Assembly: GCA_001414485.1 (NCBI GenBank)
Contig: LLEY01000074.1
Coordinates: 62,001-126,000 of the forward strand
Length of the DNA stretch: 64,000 nt
Source of the DNA: Calycina herbarum
Lineage: Eukaryota; Ascomycota; Leotiomycetes; Helotiales; Pezizellaceae
Direction: 5' to 3'
In this document: piece by piece, positions 22,506 through 35,272 of the stretch
Layout of the letters: each line of letters begins with the position of its first letter
Numbering within the stretch: the first letter of the stretch is position 1
Program-made: the position numbers and the translations under genes
Notes under the pieces: model-generated
Database searches by the model: none
Told to the model about the DNA's origin: nothing
Seen by the model: the letters and a program-made list of their open reading frames with translations, nothing else

Positions 22506-25341
22506 GCTGTGTGGCTAGTGTAACTCGGATATGGGGTTGTGTACCTGAATAGAATCTAAAAGATGATCACGCAAGAGACGAAATGACAAGCAGAGTCTCG
22601 GACAAGAAAATTGGATCTAAAGCGAGCTCTGAGTGAGAATATTTGAAATTGTTTGTCGTCAAAGAACGTCGGCAAATACACTGGCAGCGAAGCCGAGGCT
22701 CGTGCCAAAACCCGGTAAATAGCCGGTAGAAAGCATATTCCTTTGGCACGAGATTTAATTGTCGACCAAAGAAAGCTCTGATAAATTCAGCAATCGTTGA
22801 GTGTCCATTCAATACAATACCTAAAAACCCACTGTGGAAATGCCTTCTCTAAGTGTACTCCTATATGATGGTTGAATTGAAGAGCCATCATGTGACTAGA
22901 GCTAGATGGAACTCGGGCCGGCAAAATATTCAGCCCTGGTATTTCCTTGGCAAAAGTATATCAGAGCGCGAGACCTGGGGTAAATAAAAGAAGACACTGA
23001 GCTGAGTGTTCATCGGATTTCGAGCCAATGGTATTTTTCGTTGAACAACAGTCATCAAGTATTCCCAAGTTTCCGGGACATCGATTTCTACTCCGTACGC
23101 TACCAATCTTAGATGATGGTACAAGGAGGAACCACTTTAATCCATGTCGAAACTTGAAAATGGACAGTGATGGGATGGACGCTCTATGAGTTAAAATGCT
23201 CGGACCGGAAATACGCATGACGATTGACTATAGTGTTTTTCGATTCATGTATCTCCGATAACCACAGAAACATCCATACTTAATATTCACCTCGATGATC
23301 TTTCACAAGCTAGTCAAAAGCGTTTGCGCATTTTAGAGAAAAAGGGGCTTTACCGAGTACGCCCCTTAAGGGCTTTGCACAACTTACTCGAGTAACTTGT
23401 TGATCTTTTACGCAATACCGGCAGCGTACAGAAATGCACAGTTATCAAGCTGAAGATGATTTTAGATTGAAATCCCAACAAAACTTCCTTAATATATCTG
23501 CAGCAACACTGTATTACGTTCCCATCACGTTATGAAAACTAAATGCTGGAGCCACACAGAGGTTTGAGCAGTGACACCAAAGTTTTCGTAAGTATTTTTC
23601 ACAATCTCTGCTCTTACATAACACTTTACTCAGACCCCTACTCCCCCCAATGCGCAGGCACATGCCACTCGCACCTCCTCTATTTTGGTCCCAGCATCAC
23701 GAACCAATCATCGGGTCAGATTACGATTCTTTTAGCAATCCGGAAGTACGATTCGGAGGCACAGCGTCATTCAACATGGCAGTTTGTGGGGTGGAAGCGA
23801 TGCCGCAAACCATGCAGCAACATGCCGCGGCAATATCTGACCGCCCTTACTCCGGATTTGTTCCACACTCTCAATCTGTCGGATCCCAACCTTGGAGTTG
23901 TGAGGCAACGACACCGTCGCGATAAGGAAATATAGCACGCTCAGTGGTGTAGCAGCTGCCCAGTGCCAGATTCGCTGACCGTCGTGCCTTGTCAATCGGA
24001 CACACCAGGCTGAGCCAGCGCAGCCAGCGCAGCCAGCGCAGCCAGTCACACCCAGCCCATACCCACGGAGGGCTACGATTACGTACCAAATTGCGGATTA
24101 AGAGTTTGATGCTGTCATCAACCGTCTTCCACGACGGCCCTCTGAACACCGAGATGCCTCCTCTCAACGCCTCTCCCACCGGTTTGCCAGTCGGGGGACG
24201 CGGGGCAGAAAGCTTCCTGCGGTACGACCGGTAGATGCGAGGTACGGATTAGTGGCTCGATTGATTGATACTGATACCGTGCTACCCTAGGGTATCTAGA
24301 GGGCCCACTTGAGGCAGAAATTAGCAGATATATCGTCTCAAATGCAGGCTTATCTATCGAGTTTATCTGTCAATGAAAAACACCCTCCCACAGCAGATTG
24401 ATGTCTCCCCACGCCCGTTGGACGCAACGCAACGCAACCTGCTTTATCCTTACAGCAACCTTCGCCCGACAACAAGACCGGATCATTCGCCAGCGGGAAG
24501 AAAGGAGCTATATCCGCAGCCTCGACAACACCAAAAGACAACGAGAAAAAACCTCTCAGCAAAGGACCAGAAAAGACTTCCTTCCAGTATAGTGCCTCTT
24601 CGGTTTTGCCGTCGACATCCCCCTCGGAATCTGCGGATTCTTACTACATTTGAGTAGTTTCAATGACGCCAGAAAGCATTCATCATCTCATTCTCCTTCA
24701 ATCACTTGCTGGATCTTGTAGCCATTGACAGGACGCTACAACCCCGTTCATCGACCTTATTTTAACTGCATTATTGCTATTTTACTGTACAGTACCGCTT
24801 ATCTCTAAATCCTTATCGAAGCGGACCTCCACCTCCCCCAATCCGATTTAGAAACCCACGTTCGCTGCAGAAAGGCAATCACCCATCTTACCCTCGCCCG
24901 CTCGCTAACCTCCACCCCCAAGGCCGATAAGGATCATCTTCTGCATCTGCCCGGTTTCTGGTAGCAGGAAGTGGGGAGTATCTCGATAAGCGCCATTCTC
25001 CTGCGTGTTTGGACCAGTAAACGTGTAATCAGCGTTCCCCCATCACTCCTGATCCTGTCGGACTTTCTGCTTTAAGCTCCTTTCCATCTTAATCAACCAG
25101 TCAGACGTCGTAAAGAGCAAAGTCGTTGTCATCGTATTTCTCCGGAGACAGGGAAAGACGTCCAGATCTCGAGACACATTACCAAATCCCCCGAGCTGCA
25201 GAAACCCTCCAGGAGCCTGTCAGCCTTCTCTCATACCACCCTGAACCGGAGCCAACCGCTGTGAGCAGTTGCTGGTCACCAGCACAGCACATTATTCCGG
25301 TACCTGGGCACGGATTAGCGTCCAATCGAGCCTCATACGCC
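22506..25341. promoter_or_regulatory. 2.8-kb intergenic, upstream of Zn2Cys6 regulator
   Basis: No convincing gene. Several 60-130 codon frames overlap in different frames without domains. It contains a 9-bp tandem repeat (GCCAGCGCA) at 24014-24045. From about 24560 onward it is C/T-rich and likely the long 5' leader and promoter of the regulator; a frame open from 25126 into the coding exon begins with TTG rather than ATG. Confidence 0.45.
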
Positions 25342-27979
25342 ATGACGACCCCAACCTCTATTGCCCGGACGGCACCTATAGCTATAGCTTCTCGAAGACA
25401 ACGCAACATTGAGCCTTCTATCGAGATGTCAAACAATAACCATAATGGCCAAAATACCCTTTCAACAAGCTTGAGTAGCTCGGCATCTGCAGATTCCGGA
25501 TTAAATATGAGAAGTCGGAAGGATAGGCCATGTGATGCATGTAGGAAGAGGAAAAGCAGATGTGTGATTAATGAGGGGCAGTCAAGTTGTGTATTGTGCC
25601 AATTCCACACGCAAGATTGTACATTTGTACAAAGCCCCCAGCCGAGAAAAAGAAAACTCAACACTGAAGGCAAGGAGGAATCGGTGTCTAAAAGAAGGTA
25701 TGTCAAGATTTTTCGTGTTGTAGAATGAATTTTATGCCCCGTATCAAGATACCGGCTTGATGCTCGCCACGCTAACGAAATCCCATTTATAGATCACCAG
25801 ACAGGGACGACCGACGAAGACGAACAGAAACCATTTCAAGCAGCGGGGCAACTAATTCATTAATCGAGGATATGGCAAATATTGGAGGACCGATACAATT
25901 AAAGCGAACTCTCGGTTTACAAAATGATCGATACAGCCAATATATTGGGCCGACAACCGATTTCGAACCCTCTTTGATAGATTTGTCTCAATTCGATCCC
26001 CAAGATGAAAGCTTGTTATCCAGAGGTACCTTACGCAAGGTCAGCGATGTGGTCACTTTTCTAATGTTACCGGACTATAACACTCCGGGCCATGAACATT
26101 GTGTTGAAGATGCAGACGCAATTGAAAACATTGTTGCTCCCCATGGACAAGCACTGCTGGACTTGTACTTCCGCATCATCCATCCTAACTTTCCTATCCT
26201 TCAAAAGGCTGTTGTTCTTGAAAAATATAACCGTTCACATAGAGAATTTTCTCCTCCCCTCCTTGCTGCGATATATATCCTAGCCATCAACTGGTGGGAC
26301 CATAGCGACGAACTTGGAGGAGCAGACGTTCCACGACCTAATGTCGAACAGCTGGAGCGCCTTGCTCGTGTGACTCTAGCAGACGCGATGTATCGCCCGA
26401 AACTTTCTGTCGTGTAGGTGAAAAGCGCTCTCTTTATTGTCCACCATCCCACCTATTTGTATTTTGATACTCTATCTGACAAGTCCATCCCGATGTGGCG
26501 AAATTCATATCCCCATTTTCTCATAAAATTGTCGAAATGACCAGAGACTGACTGCCCGTTCCCCTAGACAAGCGGGCTTACTACTCTCACAACGACCAGA
26601 AGGAGACCAATGGGCACCTACAGCACAGCTCGTAAGATTTCCTTCTTGCTCATTTTAAAGCTGACACTAATTTTACTCTCATCAAGGTTGCTATTTCCCA
26701 GGAACTAGGACTTCACCTAGATTGTTCAAACTGGAAAATCCCCCCTTGGGAACGTGGGCTCCGGAAACGTCTCGCTTGGGCTCTGTACATGCAAGACAAA
26801 TGGGGTTCTTTAGTCCACGGAAGACCATCTCATGTTTTTGCATCCAACTGGGCTGTAAAACCACTGTCTCTTAACGATTTCCCGGATGTCGAGTATGATG
26901 AAAACGACGAGGTCGAAAGCGCCGAGTACGAACGCGGACGCCTTCTTTTCACCCAAATGATAATGCTTTCTCAAATTCTCGCTGAAGTCCTCGATATATT
27001 TTATACACTCCAAGCAATGGCAACCGTTGACTCAGCTGGACCACAAGGAACGCATCTTGTGCTACAACTCGCAAAACCTGTCCAATTAAAATTAAAAGAC
27101 TGGTTTGCGGGTTTACCCGCCTGTCTTCGCATGGACTCGCCCTCCAATATCCAGAACTCCAACACCAATAAACTATCATCAACAGGCTTTTTACATCTAG
27201 CCTACTTTGCTACAGAAATTACTCTTCATCGTCGCATCATCCGTTCACTCTCATCGCCATCCACTTCTCTCGATAACAAACCTGCTCTCGATCCCTATAT
27301 CGTACATATCTGTCGATCGGCAGCCAAAACTCGCCTGATCTCAGCCATGGACTTTGTGAATCGACTCACCTCTTCTCATCTCCGCTCTTTCTGGTATTTT
27401 GCGTCGAAGACAAATTTCGCTTTGATCGGAACCTTTGGCTCACTCCTTTGGGCTACTGCTCCAGGGAGAGAAGAAGCCGAGTGGTATAGGAGAAGATTAG
27501 GCGAGTATCGTTGGACTTTAGGTGTGAGCTGCAAAGGAGGCTCAGGAGCAGATGGTGGTGGCACAAGACTTACGGAATTTGCAATGGGTATGCTCGACAC
27601 TTCCACCGGTCTTTTAAAAGCTCTCCCGGAGAAACCTGCTCTATCTCGGGTTGGTTCCGAGTCTGACAATATGAGCCGAAGTCGAAACCGTTCCATTGTT
27701 GAGGGCTATAGTGGTTTTGGTTCATTTGGAACAGGTGCTGCTGGCGGTTTTGGAATTGGTCCAGCGAGAGGTGATGGCTCTGTTGGAAGCTTTGGTGATT
27801 CGGCCATTGGCAGGGATGGCGAGAATGGAGAGAATGGAATAGGACTCGGCATTGGGAGTGGGCTTGCCAGCCCAAGTACCAGTGTCAGTTCGAGTGGTGG
27901 AAGCCAGGGCGGGTTCGATGCCTATTTAGGTCAGCCCACTGGTTTTAGTGTGCTCAGAGGGGAAGAGAGGGCGAACTGA
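25342..27979 (+). CDS. Zn(II)2Cys6 fungal transcription factor
   Basis: About 777 aa. Exons: 25342-25697, 25793-26413, 26568-26631, 26687-27979. The binuclear cluster is RPCDACRKRKSRC followed by CVLCQFHTQDC, then QPRKRK, a basic linker. The middle-homology (Fungal_trans) region contains ALLDLYFRIIHPNFPILQK, LLAAIYILAINWW, LLLSQRPEGDQW, VAISQELGLHLDCSNW-KIPPWE and ALYMQDKWGSLVHGRPSH. The CVLCQFHTQDCTFVQSPQPRKRK arrangement recalls the TamA/DAL81 nitrogen-regulator group, but that is only a recollection-level match. The C-terminus is Gly-rich (GFGSFGTGAAGGFGIG). The ATG at 25342 is the first in frame; upstream sequence is also open, so an additional 5' exon is possible. Exon 3 is only 64 nt. 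Confidence 0.88.
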
Positions 27980-28651
27980 AAAGTTCCCGTCTCATGCTGA
28001 GAGTATATCGACAATGGGGATAAAGAGGGAGTCTGAAAATGGCCCTGGAAATCATGAGCGATGAGTTGGGAACGATCAAAATGAGGAGGTTGACCTAGAT
28101 ATTAAGGAGCTCACGACGCCACGTCTTTTATTGTCTCTTTATTTGACTTAGCATTGCGAGCCTGGATTTGGCCAACTAAAATTTCTTGCTTATTTCATCA
28201 TATCTGCAGCGGTGTTGCGTTTCTTGTATCGCATATTAGAGATTGGATATAAAATTTTCAAATGGAACCACTTTCTTATTTATGATATATCTTTGACACT
28301 GATTTCATGTGCACTCTTTTTGAAATGAATTTTAGCGCCCTCGAACATTATTTTGTGCAGGTTCTCGCTTGCTTCTGACACTTCTTCATGTGTATGCTTG
28401 GAAGGGGGTATAGATGTGGGTAAATGAGTACAGTTCTTTTCTAGGCTTTTCGCTTGGTTGATTGTCTTGTTTTGTCAAATTCAGTTAGGGTTTGAGTGTT
28501 TGATTTGATTATTGTATGACCCCTGCTTTAAAACGAAGCAATCTAGGTCAACAATCCTTAGCCAACTTTCTTCATTCATACTCACTTCCTAATCGTAAGC
28601 TGGTAGAAGATGTCGAGATACCTCGCCCCCCAGAAATACGCCGTTTGGAGA
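27980..28651. other. convergent 3' flanks
   Basis: The region between the 3' ends of the regulator (plus) and the membrane protein (minus). T-rich, no gene. A 75-codon plus-strand frame from 28516 runs into the opposing gene and has no recognised domain. Confidence 0.45.
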
Positions 28652-30172
28652 TCAACCAATTTGTGGAATATTTGAAGCCCAGGTTAAAATATAAGCCGAG
28701 GGAGGAAGATAAAGTAAACAACGAAACATCTCGACAATCATAAACAACCTCGCGAGAACATAGAGCGGGGGGATCAGATATTCTAAGAGAGCATAGAATC
28801 TCCTAGATAAATATTTCAATGAATCAAAACAGACGAGAACCGGACACATCAACATTGCAAAAAGAGTAAAGGCGGGAATGACCCCCGCACAGAAAGTACT
28901 AGTGACTCGCCAAGCCATTTGTTCGTACTTGGTTGGAAAGGTAAAGTTCCATGCAAAAACATGAATACCACCAAAGACAACGCTGCCAATAAACAGCCCC
29001 ATCACATCCGTTGTTATATGCGATGAGGGCGAGGTCGAGGTACCCATGAGGTTACTGATTGGATGACCAGGAAGTCTTCGTACCCGAGATCGATTTAGAC
29101 AAGCAAACAGATTGTCCCCAGCCAATTCATCGAGGGTATTTTTAATACTCTGATCTTTTCTTTCAACATATCTCAGAACTCTACCGGGGATTGGGGTGCT
29201 GTAGTTGAGAATAACAATGGGAGTTTTTACTCCTTGAGGCTTGCTCCAATTGAGGCCATAGACCACAATCGCGCAAAGGGCAAAAGCGACAACGGCAACT
29301 TCTAGTTGCGATACGGCGAGCCCTCTCGAAGCTCTAATGAGAATTTGGATAATCGTGGAGAGAAGTTGGCCTATGGCAATCATCTGAACAAAAGCGTCGC
29401 TTTTGTTCCTATCGTTGATCTCGACTGCAGTTATATAAGGCAGAGAAGGTAGAATTTTTGCTTTCCGGAGTTGAATGATGTCTTCGGTGATGAGGTGAAC
29501 ATAAGTCCCACGGTATTGCAAGTGTCTCTCTCCAGCTTGAAGGGTTTCCTCCGTCCATTTCTCTGCCACATCAGAGAACTCTTGTTGTATCGCTGGACGA
29601 CTTTCATCTACAGTTTGTGACTTCGGAAACTTAGGGTGTGTAGATAATGGGGCAGATGAGTTGGAATGTGTACCAAGTGACGGATCTTCTGGATCTCCAT
29701 GTCTTCTACCCTTCACAGCAAATCCTCCTATGTTCGCAAAAAATGTATGCGTCTTCGTCCATGGCACACCGTCCTTTCCCGCCCACTCCCTGAGGACCTT
29801 ATGATCAGACTTCACCCACCTATACTCAGTCTAGTATTTCGCTAACAAAACTTCGGGTGCAAATATCATGACCATGCACCATCTGAAGGTGTACAAAAAG
29901 CCCTTGACGTTCCATTTGAGATTGACCTTCCAGTTTGGATTTAACTCATTGTGGTCATCTCGTTGTTCGGGAACATTTAGGTGGAGGACGGCCCAAGTGC
30001 AAGCGAAAATCGTGAAAAGAGAGCTCCAAAGGATATCGAGAGTTCCTCTCGCATTTGGAGTTGTAACGAAATTGATTGTCGATGTTGTCGGGGTGGAACA
30101 ATTCGTGTTGAACTTGGTATAGCCTTGTACAGACCTTGTGAGCGAGAGGAAAAGGAGGAGTTCCACTGACAT
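28652..30172 (-). CDS. polytopic fungal membrane protein, interrupted by in-frame TAG
   Basis: Member of a common uncharacterised fungal membrane protein family. It starts with a hydrophobic leader (MSVELLLFLSLTRSVQG), then the family hallmark ARGTLDILWSSLFTIFACTW-AVLHLNVP and MVMIFAPEVLLAKY. A TAG at 29833-29831 follows, after which the same frame continues without a break as TEYRWVKSDHKVLREWAGKD, VPWTKTHTFFANIGGF, VSQLEVAVVAFALCAIVVYG, and several further helices to 28652. Without the stop the protein is about 505 aa, the expected size. An intron removing the stop and keeping frame would have to be about 27 nt, which is unrealistically short. A CAG-to-TAG change is the simplest cause; readthrough is the alternative. 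Confidence 0.78.
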
Positions 30173-30832
30173 TGGAAATCGTGAGGGAGAACTAGAATTT
30201 GATTTGAACTAGACAGTCAAGTTTGGAGCTGGTAGGGGAAAAGCATTTTAGTTGACTTGCGACGCATAATCCGATGAGATATTTTTGGTGGCTGGAGAGC
30301 TGAAGTTTTTACAGCCAGTCAGCCACCAATATATCCTGCAGATGCCTACAGCAAATGAAATCACCCATCCGTGTAAAGTATGATCAGCTATCCAGCCACC
30401 AATGCAACAGAATATTGCAACAATTGGAGCCCGATCGACGATCAACATCATGCTCATAACCCCAGTAAAAATCATTTGTTCGTCGATAGAGTAGAAAATC
30501 GAGGGCCGGTCACGACAGCGCCTGGGTTCTCAGGTCTGCCCGACGAGCATGATTTTCGTGCCGTCAAAGGACGGGTTATCACATAATCGCTAAACTCGGT
30601 CTTGGATTATGATGGGCGGGTAAGAAGGGGCGAGTACGATTAGTGGAGAATGGTATTCTTTCAAGTCTTGGTGATAATTTTTGGGTCTATCTCATGACTG
30701 CAAATCTGCAAACGTCAACATTCCAGTGATATAACATTCATTTTGACTATACCTCATATCCCTATCATATCATCATAAACTTTCTGTCTACAACATCTCT
30801 TGGCCCCCATCTCCCACTTTCCCAAGCCGTCT
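30173..30832. promoter_or_regulatory. upstream region of membrane protein gene
   Basis: Promoter side of the minus-strand membrane protein and 3' flank of TRAPPC11. A 75-codon hydrophobic minus-strand frame (30248-30475) has no family signature and is not called. Confidence 0.4.
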
Positions 30833-33800
30833 TTATACATCATCCTCAGGAGGAGGGACCCAAATCAAAATACCCTCTTTATCAACCTTCATCCCCTCTG
30901 TAGGAGCGATCTTCAAGATCTTCTGAAAGTACCTATCTTTGATCACACAATGAACAGGTCCAATCCAATCCCCCCTAAGACTGGGCAGCAACCTAAATCT
31001 CATCGTCCGTCTCGACAAAGGAACGAGTTGTAGCGTAGATTGCTTGACCCCAGAAAACGCGAACTTCTCACTTGGTTCCATGGTGAGTCCAAAAGTAAGG
31101 AAGTGATTGGATGGATTCTCAATTGTGACATCAAAATGTATCATTGAAGGAATGACATTCGAATAAGATACTGCAGCGAGAACCCTCGGTTCGCTGCTAG
31201 AAACGAGAAGTCGTGGGACGGCTAGGGTTGATTTGTTGAGTGGTGAGCCTTCGGAATCTCTTCGCCAACTTATCACGAGAGAAACATCGAGAGTGGCTGT
31301 TCCGCGATCGTCTAGGGATTTTTTGTGTGTGTAGGTATCGAATTGTGCCTCTTCAATAGTCCGAGGAGTGACTTTGAGGCCGCCTTTGGGTATCAGGCTT
31401 GATTTTTCAGCGGAAGCCTGAATACCACCATTCATCCCTATTACTTCAACGGCGATATCTTCCACTATCAGATCTTCCGTGGCAAATGAAGCATATCGGG
31501 CTGTTAAGCACCATTTCTGAGCTAACCCATGAGCACTCGAGCTTTGCTCGCTTCCTGAATCATCTATAGATTCGACGTGCGTAAAGAAGCTGGGCCAAGG
31601 GTCTGGATGAATTCGAGGGGAGAAATCATAATTCGCTTCAAATGGACTTATGACCTCCAGTTGCATAGTTAAAGACCTAGACACCGGAGTTTCCATGTCG
31701 GAAACGAGGTTGTATGACGCCTTTATAGCAATGTCGTAGACAGATGGAAAGTCAATCGGTGGAACGATAATTTCGACAATCGTGGATGCTGCACTTTCAA
31801 TCTTGCCGAGCTTGGTGCTACCCTCAGTCTCATCTTCATCTGCTTCATCTTCCGTCAAAACCGGTGGCTCTACTGTTCTGACTCGAAGAATGGGTGCTCC
31901 TTCCCCTAGTAGGAGAACCTCAAGATTTGAGATGGCAGCAACGTCCTCCTCGTTGAGGACTTCTAGTCTTAGCGTAATCTCCTCATTTGTATAGTATTGG
32001 TCTTGGAGTGCGAGGAATTTAAGCTCCATCTTTGGTGGCTTGGGAAGCACAACTAAAGAGCAAGGGTCTGCACGTGCAAGTCTCTTCTTGACTCCATGTG
32101 GACCCCACCATATATCAGGTGCACTCGACTGCTCAAAAGTATGCACGTAATCCAAGTCAAAATGTTCCGAGGCAATAGAAAAGGTGGCCGAAACTGCCCT
32201 GACTTCGCCATCCTCTCTCAGAAGGCTGCTAAACTGGAATATCTTTGTTTGGCCAGGCTTCAGAGTCAAATCAGCGTCCCCAGTTTGTCTAGGTCGGCCG
32301 TCTTCGATGCTATCGGCCAAGGTCACCTTTGTAAATGTTCGAGTTTTTGGACTCTCAATTTCCTCATCTGCCTTGTGTTGTATCACAAGGGGTTTCATGT
32401 ATCCATTGAACTCGATTTTCGCCCCGGAGATTGTTACTGGAGCCGCAGTCGACAGTGCCGTCGAAGTAACAGCTAGCTGTGAGGGACAAGCTTCTCCAAC
32501 TTTGCCCTCGATATGCTCGAATATGAAAGTAGCGGAGAGGAAAGAAGCGACGTCTCCATCGTGAAGGACAATAACCGGTTTAGACTTTAGATCCACACCC
32601 TGCAATGATTTGGAGAGGTCGTAATGCCAAGTAGGATGATGAGTAAAACCTGAGGAGTATTAGTATACAAGATATCACGAAGAGGGTAAGAAACGAACAT
32701 TTGTTCATCAACTCCCAATCCACCGATATGACGGATCCGCCATCACCAGCGTGAACAGCAGCATTTCTCAAAGCCCAGCCAATCTCCTCAGTGGCACTCC
32801 ACCACCCCTCTTTTCTGTATGACATTTTCTGCCATAACGGTCTCAAAATCCGTAAAGCATCAACCCATGCATCTTGGCGCATGCTTTCTTTTGCAGACAA
32901 GAGCTGCAACTCTTGGACAAGGCGAGTCTGACCTCTGATATCGAATTCAGAAATCGCTTTCGCAAGACATTCTACGATGAGAGTGTAGTGATTTACTCCC
33001 TTTTCTCCCGGAAGAGGATATTCCTTATGTGGTTCTGGGCATAGATATGTATCATATGTAGTTCTGTTTGCTGTCTGCGAGGTAGGGGGTACTCGATCAT
33101 CTTCAGGGATGGCTACAGCGAGGTTCCGGCGAGCAATGGTATGCTTTGAAGCTGCATAGAACCAGTACCCAGGATGGTGAAGTAGCTCCCATGGTTGGGT
33201 TCGCTCTCCAATTGCAATGGATTTTTCTGGGGGCAAATACAAAATAGTAGTGCCTGGGTTGAAGTCACCGATAGAGACTTTCTTGATCATCTCAGCCATT
33301 ACAGTAGCCCACCGAGCCTCCCATGCTTCCCAGCCATATGTAGAAGAGCCTTTGCCTCTCCGGTCAACAAAATCACGTATTCGTTCTCGATGAAGTTGCC
33401 ACCTACGCACTGCAGCAGTAGTATTACTATTCCAAAGCAAGCACCGTAAAATGCGAATGGCAAGAGTATCCCCAAGGAGGCGCGCTTCATTCCACCGGGG
33501 ACTCCAATTCACAATTGTTTCAAGTACATCGGGACCAAGCAGTCCCTCATATGCACTTTCATAGGAGCGAACAGCTGCATCCATTTCTTGCCGAAATTCG
33601 GCAAAGACACCCAGCTTGAAATCATACCGAACATTCCAGCCTTGGCTGGAAAGAGTCTGAGAAGTACCGGAGGTAGGGGGCGCTGTTGGTGGTGGAACGA
33701 TGCCCCTATTACGCTTGCGTCTTGAGTGTTTGCTCAAGTCTCGATAGTATTCAATGCATAGCGGGTATATAGTCGAGGTGATTGTCGCTGCAAATGCCTG

Positions 33801-34546
33801 CAGCTCAACAATCGAAGATTGCGCAGGCAAGAGGAACAGCGAAGTCTTGGAATCGAGACCCGTACTCCTGCGTATATTGGCAAGACGGTCTTCAAGATCG
33901 AATGCTGGAACAACTTTCTCGCTCAACAGGGCAACTATAAGACGAGTCTTATAGCCGGACTGGCTGAAAATGGCTTTGATGTTGTTTATGTCCGATTTCA
34001 ATTGATTATCCAACTTCGATGCTAAATTCGGATCTGATGTAAAGGTATAGCAAGCAAGATATGCACTCGGAACACGCTCCTGATGTTTCTCGATCCAAGC
34101 CGAGTCAATTAGACCATCAGGGAAAAGCGCAGATCCAGGACTGAGCGGTGATAAGGTGGAATGAAGCACGGGTCTGGTAACGGGACTGGTGGGTACAAGT
34201 GTTGAGGGGGGTAGGGCATTCTTCGTGGGGAGAATAAAATCCTAATAAGAGCTTCAGTAACACGCACACTATTAAACTGCCAGGCGGGCTTGTCTACTCT
34301 GCCAATTGTTTTGACTTTGAATTTATTCCGCCCTGTGTGTTCCCTGCCATTCCAAGCCAAATCCCCACCATCGCTGTTCTGAAAGTGCCGCAGCAAAGTT
34401 CGTGCATCGTCTGATTCGACGGGGGGTATTTCTGAAGCTATTGGGATTCCATCATTCTCCAATTCTGGCTCATCATGAGCAACCAATCCCGAAACCACCA
34501 ACAGAGGAAGATTATGAGCCACAAAGGCCGGCGCGTAACCGTCCAT
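30833..34546 (-). CDS. TRAPP complex subunit TRAPPC11-like (foie gras/Gryzun)
   Basis: About 1202 aa. Exons: 34546-34298, 34241-32699, 32649-30833, frame-checked. N-terminus: MDGYAPAFVAHNLPLLVVSG and the SPLSPGSALFPDGLIDSAW segment typical of fungal homologues. The foie-gras domain follows (WNVRYDFKLGVFAEFRQEMDAA region, WNEARLLGDTLAIRILRCLLW, LLHHPGYWFYAASKHTIARR, WVDALRILRPLWQKM). The C-terminal half is beta-rich Gryzun-type (FKLKFLALQDQYYTNEEITL-like segment, HFDVTIENPSNHFLTFGLTM, GDWIGPVHCVIKDRYF). TRAPPC11 acts with the TRAPP complexes in ER-Golgi and Golgi traffic and glycosylation. Budding yeast lacks a clear orthologue; filamentous fungi keep one. Divergent from RXT2, separated by about 730 bp. 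Confidence 0.9.
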
Positions 34547-35272
34547 AGCGATGCCGCCCCAAAAACTCCATAGACAACCCTTCCTGGTCCGTTTGTCGTG
34601 AAGTCTAAGGGGTGCTGGTTTTCGAGTCCAGGTCTGGAGAGAGGTGCTCGTTCTCGAGGTTGACTTCGATTGATAGGTAGCTTGATTAGTTCATGCCGGG
34701 CTGAGATGCATACTTGGGGGAGATTTAATATCGAGTAAAAAGTCCGTTGGGATTCACGCAGAAAGCAGCTTGGGGGTGGTTCCAACTTATTTTCCAGCCT
34801 TGTCGCTGAGGAGAGATGTTTGAGGCCGTCACCTCTCGGCGGGTCTCCACCAAAATAGGTCGGGCACAGGTCGGGATCCCGCCGACGCAAGCCGATTTGC
34901 CAGCCTTGCCCACGGCTGTACTGGTACTGGCAGTCTGTGGAACTCCTCTCTTCTCCCATTCATCACTATGACGGCAACTCTCTCGAAAACAGACAACACT
35001 CACACCATACCTTGACGGCCTCGCCCCAAATATCTCCACGCGAAAGCTACTATAAACACCCGCTTCTTGCCCAAACAACACGAATCCTCGACCTGCTCGC
35101 ACACTCTCGAATCTTTGCAGCTTCTTGCGACCGAGCTCAACCCCCTCTACTTCTCGGAACCCTGCATGCGGTCGCCAACTCCAACATTATTGAGGGCGCG
35201 CCGAGAGTTCTGTTGTATTGTTACACATTATTCCACTCGCGGGGCGTATTTGTTCCTTTCGCAGATTCCACC
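34547..35272. promoter_or_regulatory. divergent promoter TRAPPC11 / RXT2
   Basis: About 726 bp between divergent start codons. Open frames across this interval on both strands (up to 173 codons) overlap one another and show no domains, so they are taken as chance. No factor site identified. Confidence 0.5.

Noticed and set aside
24014..24045. Possible CRISPR-like repeat
   Set aside because: Contiguous 9-bp tandem repeat without spacers, in a eukaryotic genome.
25126..25341. N-terminal extension of the 25.3-kb regulator
   Set aside because: The frame is open but starts at TTG, with no in-frame ATG before 25342; kept only as a possible upstream exon.
18762..27979. Possible secondary-metabolite cluster (ADH, alpha/beta hydrolase, Zn2Cys6 regulator)
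   Set aside because: No polyketide synthase, peptide synthetase, terpene cyclase, P450 or transporter is present, and the ADH is a pseudogene.
30248..30475. 75-codon hydrophobic minus-strand frame
   Set aside because: Looks membrane-like but has no family signature, splice partners or promoter evidence.
34725..35102. Open frames in the TRAPPC11/RXT2 interval
   Set aside because: Several frames on both strands overlap each other; none shows conserved residues, and the interval must hold two promoters.
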